Assembly (NCBI RefSeq): GCF_039540405.1
Contig: NZ_BAABEY010000036.1
Location: 496,001 to 560,000, forward strand
Origin: Ravibacter arvi
GTDB taxonomy: Bacteria > Bacteroidota > Bacteroidia > Cytophagales > Spirosomataceae
Direction of reading: 5' to 3'
DNA length: 64,000 nucleotides
Part shown: piece by piece, positions 8,697 to 17,526 of the stretch
Numbering within the stretch: position 1 is the first letter of the stretch
Layout: each line of letters begins with the position of its first letter
Notes under the pieces: model-generated
Seen by the model: the letters and a program-made list of their open reading frames with translations, nothing else
What the model was told of the DNA's origin: nothing
Database searches by the model: none
Translations under genes and position numbers: made by a program

Positions 8697-9746
8697 ATGC
8701 GTGCATTTACGAAAATTAAATTCATGTTTCGCCTGCTCCCGGCCTTTCTGTTTTTGGGTTCGATCACCTTGCCGGCCCAGCACAAGGGAGATGTAGAAGT
8801 CTGGAAAATCTGGGACGGTTCGCCGCACAGCGCTTTTACGGACCTTTTGTTTTTCAAGGGGAACTACTATTGCTCTTTTCGCGAAGGGTCGGGCCATGTG
8901 CCGGGTACGGACGGAACGGTAAGAATTCTAAAGTCACCGGACGGCAAGCGTTGGGAAAGCATCGCCGACCTTAAAAAGGAAGGAATCGATTTGAGAGACC
9001 CCAAGCTTTCAGTTACGCCTGCAGGGAAAATTATGGTCATTATGGGCGGTTCGATTTACAACAACGGAAAGCTGGAAGGCCGGAAGCCGCAGGTGTCTTT
9101 TTCCGATGCAAACGGAGGAAATTACAGTGCGCCGGAGGAGGTACGCGTTGATCCCGCGATTACATCCTGGGGAGACTGGCTTTGGCGTGTTACCTGGCAC
9201 AATGGTGTAGGCTATACCATAGACTACCAGATAGGACCCCAGGAGCGGAAAGGCCCGACCGCTATGTACCTGCTTAAAACCACGGACGGGAAATACTTTG
9301 AAAAAGTCTCGAAGATTGAAATGGACGGCTTTCCCAACGAGGCTACCATCCGCTTTGACAAAAAGGGCGTTATGCACGTGCTGATCAGAAGAGAGCTGGA
9401 AGACCAGATGGGTGTTCTGGCGGAGAGCAAGGCTCCTTTTACCAACTGGACATTTCACAAACTCGATCAACGCCTCGGCGGACCCAATTTTGTTTTTACA
9501 GAAAAAGGGAAAATACTCATGGGTACCCGCGTGCATGAGGGGAGTGTCGTATATACAGGATTGTTCCTCGGAGATACGAAGGGGAATTTCCACAAGGTAG
9601 CCACTTTTCCTTCTTCCGGCGATACCAGTTACCCTGGAATGGTGATCAGGAATGGTTCGCTATGGTTTTCTTACTACTCGTCTCACGAGGGGAAAACTTC
9701 CATTTACATGGCTTCGCTTCCGCTGAAAGCGCTGGAGAAGAAATAA
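8697..9746 (+). CDS. secreted sialidase-like beta-propeller protein (BNR/Asp-box)
   Basis: The 349-residue protein carries a signal peptide (cleavage near LPAQ; ATG at 8724 is an alternative start) and repeated beta-propeller blades with Asp-box-like turns such as SPDGKRWES. The early segment YYCSFREGSGH holds an arginine where sialidases of family GH33 place the first of three carboxylate-binding arginines, and later blades hold more arginines (TIRFDKKGVMHVLIRRE). This supports an exo-sialidase-type fold acting in the periplasm or at the surface. The full catalytic set cannot be assigned by eye, so another propeller glycosidase or a binding protein remains possible. The sialic acid lyase upstream and SusCD downstream favour release of sialic acid. 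Confidence 0.7.
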   Translation: MRAFTKIKFMFRLLPAFLFLGSITLPAQHKGDVEVWKIWDGSPHSAFTDLLFFKGNYYCSFREGSGHVPGTDGTVRILKSPDGKRWESIADLKKEGIDLRDPKLSVTPAGKIMVIMGGSIYNNGKLEGRKPQVSFSDANGGNYSAPEEVRVDPAITSWGDWLWRVTWHNGVGYTIDYQIGPQERKGPTAMYLLKTTDGKYFEKVSKIEMDGFPNEATIRFDKKGVMHVLIRRELEDQMGVLAESKAPFTNWTFHKLDQRLGGPNFVFTEKGKILMGTRVHEGSVVYTGLFLGDTKGNFHKVATFPSSGDTSYPGMVIRNGSLWFSYYSSHEGKTSIYMASLPLKALEKK

Positions 9747-9747
9747 G

Positions 9748-9802
9748 GTGCCGCAAACGATGCGGCGCTTCAAATAAAAAGGAGCTGCGCCAACAGCTCC
9801 TT
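9748..9802 (+). terminator. two hairpins between the sialidase-like gene and susC
   Basis: GCCGCA (9750-9755) pairs with TGCGGC (9761-9766), and AAGGAGCTG (9779-9787) pairs perfectly with CAGCTCCTT (9794-9802). No long T run follows, so the second may be a processing or stabilising hairpin at the 5' side of the susC message rather than a full terminator. Confidence 0.5.
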
Positions 9803-9851
9803 CATTAAAACCCGTAAAACGAAGTCTTAATCCTTACTAATTTTCAAAATT

Positions 9852-12800
9852 ATGAAAAAAAAGATACCGACCCGAATCGGTAGACTGCGGTTGCGGCTAT
9901 GTCGGGTCCCGGGATCCAGGCTAATGACCGGGCTTATCTGCCTGCTCATTTTTTTGATCCCGGCCGGAACTCTTTTTGCCAATGTCCCGGCTGTACAGGA
10001 GGTCGCCGGAAAAGTACTCCACGCAAAGAGCAGGGAACCCTTGCCGGGGGTGAATATCCTGGAAAAGGGTACCAGCAACGGTACGATCAGTGACGCAAAC
10101 GGCAGGTTCAGCCTGGCTGTTTCTCCCCAGGCTACCCTCATTTTTTCCTTTATCGGCTTCGCGACCCGCGAAGTATCTGTCGGCGCAGCATCGGAAGTAG
10201 AAATTTTGCTCGAAGAAGATGTCAAAAGCCTTGGGGAACTGACGGTGATCGGCTATGGAAGCCAGAAAAGTACACAGGTTACCAGCGCCATTGCGAAGAT
10301 AAAAGCATCGGACCTGGACGAACGGCCAATAGGCCGCGTGGATCAGGCCATGGCGGGTAAGCTGGCGGGGGTGCAGGTGCAGGAGGTTAGCGGCGCTCCG
10401 GGCCGGGGCCTGGCCGTGAAGGTACGCGGTGTTGGTTCTGTGAACAACTCCACCGCCCCGTTGTACGTAGTCGACGGATTCCCGGTAAATAGCGGGCTGG
10501 ATAATATTAACCCCAACGATATCGAATCGATCGAGGTCCTGAAAGATGCGGCCTCGGCTGCTATCTATGGTTCGCGGGGATCAAACGGTGTGGTGCTGAT
10601 TACCACCAAAACGGGTAAAACAGGCAAGCCGACGCTGCAGCTTGACACCTATTACGGTGTACAGGAGCGGTTCAGCAAGGTAGATGTACTTAACCGGGAC
10701 GAGTACATTGATTTTGCGATAGAGGAAAGAAACAATACCTGGATTTTGCAGGGAGGAAAAGCTGACGACCCCAATTCTGTCCGTACCAATGCCAATTACT
10801 GGATTGACCCGCTTTGGCTTACCAACCCGAAATCGTTCCCGGATCATGACTGGCAGGACCTGATTTCGCGTTCGGCCCCGGTGCAGAACTACCAGCTGTC
10901 GGCGTCCGGCGCCAATGATTTTGTCAACTATTTTGTTTCGGGAAACTATTTTGACCAGAAGGGAATTATCATCGGTTCGGATTACAGGCGTTTCGCTTTC
11001 CGGGCCAATGTGGAAACCAGGCTGGGTCGCCGGGTTAACATCGGGCTCAACCTGTCAGCCTCCTCGATGGACCGCAACGACTCGGAGGGCGACAGCAACC
11101 AGGGCCCGGTAAGTCGTTCGGCAAGGGTGGCGCCCATAGTGGGCCTGGACCAGCAGACGCAGCGGGGTGGGTATTATCCGTACCATGCCGCATTCTACCT
11201 CAACCCCCTGGCGTTGGCACGCGAGCTCACCAACAACACCAACAGCCGCAATATCCGCGCCAATATGTATGCTACGGTGAAGCTTGCCGAAGGACTGAAA
11301 TTCAGAACTTCTTTCGGCGGAGATTATTTGTCGAATCTTACCCAATATTTCAAACCGGACAATATCAACCGGGGCACCGGTCATGTCGGATCGGTTTCAA
11401 CGGCGACGAGGGATAACCTGCTCAACGAAAATACGCTGACTTATGATCTGAACCGCGGGGACTGGAGTTTGAATGCACTCGGTGGGTTTACCTACCAGCA
11501 GGACCGGCTTGTGAATACGAGTCTCTCAAAAACCGGCTTCCCGGACGATGAAATTACCACGCTCAATATGGGATCCATCCTCAGAGACGGCTCGTCCAGC
11601 GCAACAGAATGGACGCTGCTTTCATTTCTCGGGCGCGTTAACATGGCCTGGAAAGACAAGTACATGGTCTCGGCGAGCATTCGGCGCGACGGCAGCTCCC
11701 GTTTCGGGGCCGACAATAAATGGGGCTGGTTTCCGGCCGGCTCTATCGGGTGGCGCGTTTCCGAAGAGCCATTCCTGCAGGATGTGAATGCCATCAGTGA
11801 ATTAAAGCTGCGTGCGAGCTACGGCGTGGCGGGCAATAATAACATCGGGGACTACGCTTCAATCGGGACCCTGTTGGGGTTAAATTACATCCTCGGTTCG
11901 AGCCAGTCTGTGGCTTCGGGCTTCGGACCGGGTTCGTTCAGCAACCGCAACCTGGGTTGGGAAAGGACCTATACTTTCGACGGCGGAGTTGACCTCGGCC
12001 TGTTGGGTAACCGGATTAACCTTGCGCTCGACTACTACCTGTCAGACACCAGGGATTTATTGCTGAATGTACCGATTCCATCTGTTTCCGGCTTTTCTAC
12101 TACGTTGATGAATATCGGAGCGGTAAGGAATGCCGGTGTTGAGGTAGAATTGTCGACCGTCAATACAACAGGCGCATTAAAATGGACTTCGTCCGTCAAC
12201 CTTTCCCATAATCGGAACAAGGTACTGGAACTGGGCCCGGGCGGCGCTCCTATCTACACCACCGGCGATGGCTTTACCACCATTACGAAAATCGGGGAGC
12301 CTATAGGCAGCTATTTCGCTTTTGTACAGGATGGTGTCTTTCGTGACAAAAACGAACTGGATACTCACCCGCATTACCGGGTGCAGAACGTAGGCGACAT
12401 TAAATTCAAGGACATCAATAATGACGGTGTCATCAACGAAGACGACCGCACCATAGTCGGCAACAACAACCCGAAAGTGTTCTGGGGCATGCAACATGTG
12501 TTCAATTACAGGAATTTTGACTTTACCGTTTTTGCAGACGGGCAGTGGGGCAACAAGCTGCTCAACGTAGCGGTGGGGCAGCACGGGCAATCAAGGGGCA
12601 ACGTTGACGGCTACTGGCGTGACCGCTGGCGGTCCCCCGAAGATCCGGGAAACGGCTGGGTGCCAAGAGCGGCAGTAACGGCCAACCTTACAACACCGTC
12701 TACCTTCTGGCTGAGAAGCGCAGCTTTCGTCCGCCTGAGAACCATATCGCTGGGTTATAAAGTGCCGGTTCCTGAAAGCTTTCCCGGCATATCTTCTGCC

Positions 12801-12962
12801 AGGATATATGCCAGCATCGACAATGTCTGGATGCACGATCACTACAACCGGAACCCGCAGACCGGGAGCTACTCCAACAGTAACACGCGCCCGGGTGTGG
12901 ATTTCGATGCGACTTACCCGCTCGCCCGTACCTATACTTTTGGCCTGAATATCAAATTCTGA
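9852..12962 (+). CDS. SusC/RagA family TonB-linked outer-membrane transporter (no STN domain)
   Basis: This 1036-residue outer-membrane porin would import an oligosaccharide or sialic acid together with the SusD lipoprotein that follows after six bases. After the signal region comes a carboxypeptidase-D-like regulatory domain (VAGKVLHAKSREPLPGVNI, about residues 50-125), then the TonB-box-like LTVIGYGSQ, a plug (PLYVVDGFPV...VLKDAASAAIYGSRGSNGV) and a 22-strand barrel ending in the usual aromatic residue (FGLNIKF). It lacks the N-terminal STN domain present in the two other SusC proteins of this window, so it should not signal to an ECF/FecR pair. The nearby sialidase-like and lyase genes point to sialylated glycans as substrate. 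Confidence 0.95.
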   Translation: MKKKIPTRIGRLRLRLCRVPGSRLMTGLICLLIFLIPAGTLFANVPAVQEVAGKVLHAKSREPLPGVNILEKGTSNGTISDANGRFSLAVSPQATLIFSFIGFATREVSVGAASEVEILLEEDVKSLGELTVIGYGSQKSTQVTSAIAKIKASDLDERPIGRVDQAMAGKLAGVQVQEVSGAPGRGLAVKVRGVGSVNNSTAPLYVVDGFPVNSGLDNINPNDIESIEVLKDAASAAIYGSRGSNGVVLITTKTGKTGKPTLQLDTYYGVQERFSKVDVLNRDEYIDFAIEERNNTWILQGGKADDPNSVRTNANYWIDPLWLTNPKSFPDHDWQDLISRSAPVQNYQLSASGANDFVNYFVSGNYFDQKGIIIGSDYRRFAFRANVETRLGRRVNIGLNLSASSMDRNDSEGDSNQGPVSRSARVAPIVGLDQQTQRGGYYPYHAAFYLNPLALARELTNNTNSRNIRANMYATVKLAEGLKFRTSFGGDYLSNLTQYFKPDNINRGTGHVGSVSTATRDNLLNENTLTYDLNRGDWSLNALGGFTYQQDRLVNTSLSKTGFPDDEITTLNMGSILRDGSSSATEWTLLSFLGRVNMAWKDKYMVSASIRRDGSSRFGADNKWGWFPAGSIGWRVSEEPFLQDVNAISELKLRASYGVAGNNNIGDYASIGTLLGLNYILGSSQSVASGFGPGSFSNRNLGWERTYTFDGGVDLGLLGNRINLALDYYLSDTRDLLLNVPIPSVSGFSTTLMNIGAVRNAGVEVELSTVNTTGALKWTSSVNLSHNRNKVLELGPGGAPIYTTGDGFTTITKIGEPIGSYFAFVQDGVFRDKNELDTHPHYRVQNVGDIKFKDINNDGVINEDDRTIVGNNNPKVFWGMQHVFNYRNFDFTVFADGQWGNKLLNVAVGQHGQSRGNVDGYWRDRWRSPEDPGNGWVPRAAVTANLTTPSTFWLRSAAFVRLRTISLGYKVPVPESFPGISSARIYASIDNVWMHDHYNRNPQTGSYSNSNTRPGVDFDATYPLARTYTFGLNIKF

Positions 12963-12968
12963 CAAATC

Positions 12969-14447
12969 ATGAAGTTATATCCATATGCCTGTTTGCTGCT
13001 GATCCTGGCGGCGGCGGGCTGCAATCAACTCGACCTGGTACCGGTGTCTTCCAAAAGCGTGGAAGGCTTTTATAAAACCGAAACCCACTTTGACCAAGCG
13101 GCCATCGGACTTTACAACGGCCTCAGAAGTACCTGGGTGAATTCGGAGGCGTCGTACATGTTAACGGAGGCCAGAAGTGACAATGCATTTCAGGGGACGG
13201 CCTATGATGACGGGCCTATCAGCAGGTTCCAGGAGACTTCGATGCTCCCGGTGCTGAGTTCGGCCTGGTCGGCCTACTATGCGGGCATTAACCGCTGCAA
13301 CCGGATTATCGAACAAATAGGGAATATAGAAATGCCTGCCGAAAGAAAATCCCAGTTTGAAGGCGAGGCGAAATTTGTGAGGGGCGTTCTTTACTTCGAT
13401 CTCGTTCGGATTTTTGGCGGGGTCCCTATAGTTACCACCTCCCTTTCCATCAGCGAAAGCCAGAAAGTCGATCGCGGAACGGATGAAGCCGTATATGACC
13501 AGATAGTCAGCGACCTGAAGTCAGCATCGGAATTGCTCCCGGCGGCTCACAATGCGGCCAACAAGGGGCGGGCTACCAGCTGGGCCGCCAAAGGTTACCT
13601 GGGAAAAGTTTACCTGTTCCGGAGTGGGTACCCGCTTAAAAAGAACGAATGGAAACAAGCCGCGGACTTGTTCAGGGAAATTATTGACTCCGGCGAGTTC
13701 CAGTTTTTTGACCGCTACGAAGACGTGTACAGTTTCGAAAAAGAAGGTGGCAAACAACAGGTTTTTTCGATTCAGTTTAAAGCCGGTGTAAGCGGTCACG
13801 GAAACCCTTTCCCTACCAGAAATGCTTCAAACGACATTGTACCTTTACCGGAAGCGCAGGGAGGGCTTCCATTTGGCGGAAGCCCGTTTAACCTTTTCCT
13901 GTCAAACGACCTGCTGAAAAGTTTCGAAGCAGGCGACCTCCGGAAAGACGTAGCCATCCGTCAGTCGTGGCGGCACAAATCGGGAGAGATCATCACCACC
14001 CTGCCGACTTGCAGGAAGTACCAGAACGGGCCGGTAGTGGCCGCCAACGACTGGGACGTAGACTGGATCGCGCTTGGGTACACCGACGTACTGATGATGT
14101 ACGCGGAATGCCTGAATGAAATGGGCTTTGTCCCCGACGGTGAGGCGTTTGACCTGCTCAACAAAGTGCGCAAGCGCGCCGGGTTGAAACCGAAAACAGC
14201 GGCCGATATCCCCGATCAGTCGGCTTACCGGCTGTGGATGGAGGCGGAGCGCCGCCATGAATTCTGTTTTGAAAACCTCCGCTGGTTTGACCTCGTCAGA
14301 ACGGACCGCGCATTGGATGTAAAAAAGAAGTTCCTGGAGGCGTACGGAATGGCCGACAACCTGCGTGACCGCAACCGGTACCTGTACCCGATCCCGCAGT
14401 CCGTGAGGGACGTTACCCCTCATATTCAACAGAATCCGGGTTATTGA
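12969..14447 (+). CDS. RagB/SusD family nutrient-binding lipoprotein
   Basis: The 492-residue lipoprotein (lipobox AAAGC near residue 18) forms the surface lid of the preceding SusC channel and captures the substrate. The TPR-like helices typical of SusD are visible, including FVRGVLYFDLVRIFGGVP near residue 135 and the C-terminal block RRHEFCFENLRWFDLVR, followed by the usual ending YLYPIPQ...QQNPGY. It begins six bases after the SusC stop, so the two are co-translated. A hairpin terminator follows, before the MFS gene. Confidence 0.95.
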   Translation: MKLYPYACLLLILAAAGCNQLDLVPVSSKSVEGFYKTETHFDQAAIGLYNGLRSTWVNSEASYMLTEARSDNAFQGTAYDDGPISRFQETSMLPVLSSAWSAYYAGINRCNRIIEQIGNIEMPAERKSQFEGEAKFVRGVLYFDLVRIFGGVPIVTTSLSISESQKVDRGTDEAVYDQIVSDLKSASELLPAAHNAANKGRATSWAAKGYLGKVYLFRSGYPLKKNEWKQAADLFREIIDSGEFQFFDRYEDVYSFEKEGGKQQVFSIQFKAGVSGHGNPFPTRNASNDIVPLPEAQGGLPFGGSPFNLFLSNDLLKSFEAGDLRKDVAIRQSWRHKSGEIITTLPTCRKYQNGPVVAANDWDVDWIALGYTDVLMMYAECLNEMGFVPDGEAFDLLNKVRKRAGLKPKTAADIPDQSAYRLWMEAERRHEFCFENLRWFDLVRTDRALDVKKKFLEAYGMADNLRDRNRYLYPIPQSVRDVTPHIQQNPGY

Positions 14448-14456
14448 TGTTTTACC

Positions 14457-14497
14457 GGCATCTTCCTGTGGCGTTCACGGGAGGATGCCACCTTTTT
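14457..14497 (+). terminator. rho-independent terminator after susD
   Basis: GGCATCTTCC and its downstream partner GGAGGATGCC (with GTG/CAC inside) form a long stem at 14457-14489, followed by a run of five T at 14493-14497. It sits immediately before the MFS start, so read-through would be needed for one transcript to cover both genes. Confidence 0.7.
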
Positions 14498-14514
14498 GAC
14501 TGTCATCTGTGGAA

Positions 14515-15753
14515 ATGCAAAGTGAACATACGCGCCCTCCGCTGAAAGCCTGGCTGATACTGGGGATGCTTTGCGTAGTGGGCTGCCTCAACTACATAGA
14601 CCGGATCATGATCACTACCATGCGTGGCTCGATTATGGAGGCCATGCCCATGACTGATGCGCAGTTCGGCTTGCTTTCGTCTGTTTTTTTGTGGGTTTAC
14701 GGCGTTCTAAGCCCATTTGCGGGGTTTCTTGCCGATAAATTCAAAAGAAGCCAGGTGATTATCGTAAGCTTGTTTGTCTGGTCTGCAGTTACCTGGCTTA
14801 CCGCCCATGCGGGCACTTATGGCGAACTATTGCTTACACGTGCGCTCATGGGCGTGAGCGAAGCCTGCTACATGCCGGCCGCGCTGGCGCTTATCGCTGA
14901 CTATCATCGCGGACCGACAAGGTCGCTGGCCACAGGGATTCACATGATGGGCGTGGGCCTCGGGCAAAGCCTGGGTTTCGTTGGCGGTGCGCTCGCCGAG
15001 CAGCATGACTGGACGTATGCTTTCAGTCTCTTTGGCGGGATAGGGATAGGGTTTGCCTTTCTGTTGGCATTCGGACTCAGGGATGCCCCGAAGCAGAAGA
15101 CAGAGTCCGCTGCGACAAAGGAAAAGACAGACCGGATTGGTTTTCGCAATGCCCTTGAAAAACTATTTGGCAGGAAAGAATTTTTGCTGATACTACTGTT
15201 CTGGGGGCTTCTCGGGGTGGTTGCCTGGTTGATTGTCGGCTGGCTTCCGACTTTTTACAAAGAACGTTTCGGGCTTTCGCAAGGGACGGCCGGCCTTTAT
15301 GCAACCGGGTACATCAACGTGATGGCCATGGCGGGTGTTTTGCTCGGCGGGTTCCTGGCAGACCGGTGGTCAAAAGTGAACCGGGGCGCCAGGATCCTGG
15401 TTCCGGCTATCGGGATGCTGGTGGCGGCCCCGGCAGTATTCGTGGCGGGTTATGCGCCGGTCTTGTGGCTGGCGGTAGGCGGTTTTATGCTGTACGGTCT
15501 TACCAAGGCTTTTACCGATGCGAATATGATGCCTGTTCTTTGCATGGTGGCCGACGAACGCTACCGCGCGACGGGTTATGGGGTGTTGAACATGTGCAGC
15601 TGCATCGTCGGTGGTATCGGGCTTTATGCGGGCGGCAGCCTGCGGGACGCGGATGTGCCGCTAGGCCTCATCTTCCAGTCGGCATCGGGACTTATGCTTG
15701 TATGCGCCGTGCTGATGTTCGGGCTGAACCGGAGGTTAAAAAAGGGCGGGTAA
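14515..15753 (+). CDS. MFS transporter, probable sugar acid / sialic acid permease
   Basis: About 412 residues with twelve predicted membrane segments. The MFS signature lies between helices 2 and 3 (GFLADKFKRSQ) and again in the second half (GGFLADRWSKVNRG). A GTG six bases upstream (14509) would add two residues; the ATG is preferred because GTG starts are rare here. The beginning NYIDRIMITTMRG is typical of the anion:cation symporter type of permeases, which carry sugar acids. As the last gene of the sialidase/lyase/SusCD locus it is the natural inner-membrane importer for sialic acid. Substrate is inferred from context only. Confidence 0.87.
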   Translation: MQSEHTRPPLKAWLILGMLCVVGCLNYIDRIMITTMRGSIMEAMPMTDAQFGLLSSVFLWVYGVLSPFAGFLADKFKRSQVIIVSLFVWSAVTWLTAHAGTYGELLLTRALMGVSEACYMPAALALIADYHRGPTRSLATGIHMMGVGLGQSLGFVGGALAEQHDWTYAFSLFGGIGIGFAFLLAFGLRDAPKQKTESAATKEKTDRIGFRNALEKLFGRKEFLLILLFWGLLGVVAWLIVGWLPTFYKERFGLSQGTAGLYATGYINVMAMAGVLLGGFLADRWSKVNRGARILVPAIGMLVAAPAVFVAGYAPVLWLAVGGFMLYGLTKAFTDANMMPVLCMVADERYRATGYGVLNMCSCIVGGIGLYAGGSLRDADVPLGLIFQSASGLMLVCAVLMFGLNRRLKKGG

Positions 15754-15777
15754 GGTGATAGCTTACTACCGGAGCTG

Positions 15778-17295
15778 TCAGCGATTACTTTTCCGCTCAC
15801 GTGACAAATATTTTGCAAAAAAAGAATCAGGCGTGCCAAGCTGTTGGTCTATTAAGTATCCCTTGTCAAATTGACTAAAAGTGGGATGATTTCTGAAGTC
15901 GATCTGGAAGTTTCGTACACTATAATTTATTTCTTCTATCGCAGTTAGCCAGCTTATTGAGAGGGTCGCCACGATTAGAATTCCGAAATAACGAAATCTG
16001 AAAGAGCGGACTATTATCAAACCGGTTATGATGCTTAAGAAAAAAAGTGGGGTGATAGCATTTTTTATACACCAGTCGCTCCAAAGACCTAGACGAACAA
16101 ACGGGATTAATAATAGCCACAGAAAACTAACAATTGTTAATTTCCGCTCGAGAGGCGATAGACCTTTGAAACCATATAAAATAACTAAAATAGATGCCCC
16201 GAGTTCTACGAGGAGGAAAAGAGGATATTTCGTCCAAAAATTGGGGAAGGAGTGAGGCGCCCATTCCAATGGAAAGGAAAATTCATTAGACAAGATAAAT
16301 GAAGCCAGCACTGAAAAGAGAACAATGGATACAAAAGTAGAAGCTGAAAAAATCAAACTACGATGCTCTCTGACCAAATAGATAAGTAAAATAACCACAA
16401 AAGGCAGGAGGCTGATAAGCGACAAGGGAGACCACAATGTAACCGAGACAAGAGAAATGGAAGCCAGGGATAATATCCTCGGGGACAAGGACCTTAGATG
16501 CAATATAGTGCAACCAAAAAGCCAGATAGGAAGGGAGTGGTGCGGTGACCAAAATAGCGTACGCGTATTGGAAAAGAAGAAAAAAGGCATGCTCCACATT
16601 TCTGACTGATCGGAGGTAATTTTGAAAACGAAATTAAACGCGGAATCTAACCCACCGAATAGAATAATTCCTAAGAGAAGAAGACCCATCCTGTACACGT
16701 TTAAAGATGCATAGATGCATATAAGGGAGAATACCACGAAAAGACATAGCCAGGCCCAGCAGAAGAGGGCCAAATTAGCAGCCGTCCAACCAAATACTTT
16801 ACCCACCAGGGCCGCCGGCAGATAGTACGCGAGAGAAAATACAAAAGGTTTATCTTCGCCGATATCCAGGTATTCCGCATCGAACCAAATGGGCCATGGC
16901 TCGTTTACAATATGCCAGAACCTCGCATCAATTATGGGTGAATCAAAATGCTTGTATCCGATTCCTCCGATACTTGATATGAACAGCCAGGCCAGAGACA
17001 CCATGATTGATAAAATAAGTACGCTGCCTTGGCTGCGTACCGCCTGAACCAGGGTATTCAGAAAGTGCACCCAATAGCTTTTTCTTTTCCCAGGCAGATT
17101 ACCACTTTCAGGTACTATTGTAGAATTCAAATATGAGCGGATTTTACTGCTTAAAATAAGCAGTAGCGAGAGTAATATTGGCAATGAAATAATTAGTCTC
17201 GTATAAAAAAGTAGAAAAATAACGACGGGAAGTACTAAGAGTAAATACGTTAGCAGAATCAGAAAATTAATCAGAAGGCGTTTTTGAGGGATCAT
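15778..17295 (-). CDS. polytopic membrane protein of unknown function, A/T-rich
   Basis: The 505-residue product is almost entirely hydrophobic, with about a dozen membrane spans and an extracytoplasmic loop after the third span (DSPIIDARFWHIVNEPWPIWF). The overall plan resembles GT-C-type membrane glycosyltransferases or polysaccharide-associated membrane proteins, but no DXD-type or other diagnostic motif is certain, so no function is given. The gene is visibly richer in A/T than its neighbours and uses many ATA, AGA and TTA codons, unlike the surrounding genes, a sign of possible horizontal transfer. It converges on the MFS gene with only 24 bases between them. Confidence 0.8.
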   Translation of the reverse strand: MIPQKRLLINFLILLTYLLLVLPVVIFLLFYTRLIISLPILLSLLLILSSKIRSYLNSTIVPESGNLPGKRKSYWVHFLNTLVQAVRSQGSVLILSIMVSLAWLFISSIGGIGYKHFDSPIIDARFWHIVNEPWPIWFDAEYLDIGEDKPFVFSLAYYLPAALVGKVFGWTAANLALFCWAWLCLFVVFSLICIYASLNVYRMGLLLLGIILFGGLDSAFNFVFKITSDQSEMWSMPFFFFSNTRTLFWSPHHSLPIWLFGCTILHLRSLSPRILSLASISLVSVTLWSPLSLISLLPFVVILLIYLVREHRSLIFSASTFVSIVLFSVLASFILSNEFSFPLEWAPHSFPNFWTKYPLFLLVELGASILVILYGFKGLSPLERKLTIVSFLWLLLIPFVRLGLWSDWCIKNAITPLFFLSIITGLIIVRSFRFRYFGILIVATLSISWLTAIEEINYSVRNFQIDFRNHPTFSQFDKGYLIDQQLGTPDSFFAKYLSRERKSNR

Positions 17296-17352
17296 ATTTA
17301 TTGACGTATAGTGTATTAGGTGGTTTTTCGCGGCATGACTTTCCTGGCTGGC

Positions 17353-17526
17353 TTAGACCGGCGTAAGTAAAATTTCGATTTCTTCCGATGGCGGGCCGAT
17401 AGGATTAAGCTGCCCGGGCTCAGCCCCGGTGGTGCCGGAAGAAACGCCCGGGCAGCAGATGACGGTATGACCGTCGGTATTCAGTAGTGTGTGTTCAGAG
17501 TTGGGTTTAGTATCAATTTCCTGCAA
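17353..17526 (-). CDS. possible 57-codon small ORF overlapping the end of the beta-barrel gene
   Basis: On the minus strand, a frame opens just after a TGA and runs from a TTG at 17526 to a TAA at 17353-17355. It overlaps the last 14 bases of the upstream gene, so translation could be coupled. The peptide has a CCPG motif and ends PPSEEIEILLTPV. There is no ATG, and a perfect inverted repeat (17410-17419 with 17446-17455) lies inside the frame, so the openness could be chance. No family is recognised. Confidence 0.2.
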   Translation of the reverse strand: MQEIDTKPNSEHTLLNTDGHTVICCPGVSSGTTGAEPGQLNPIGPPSEEIEILLTPV

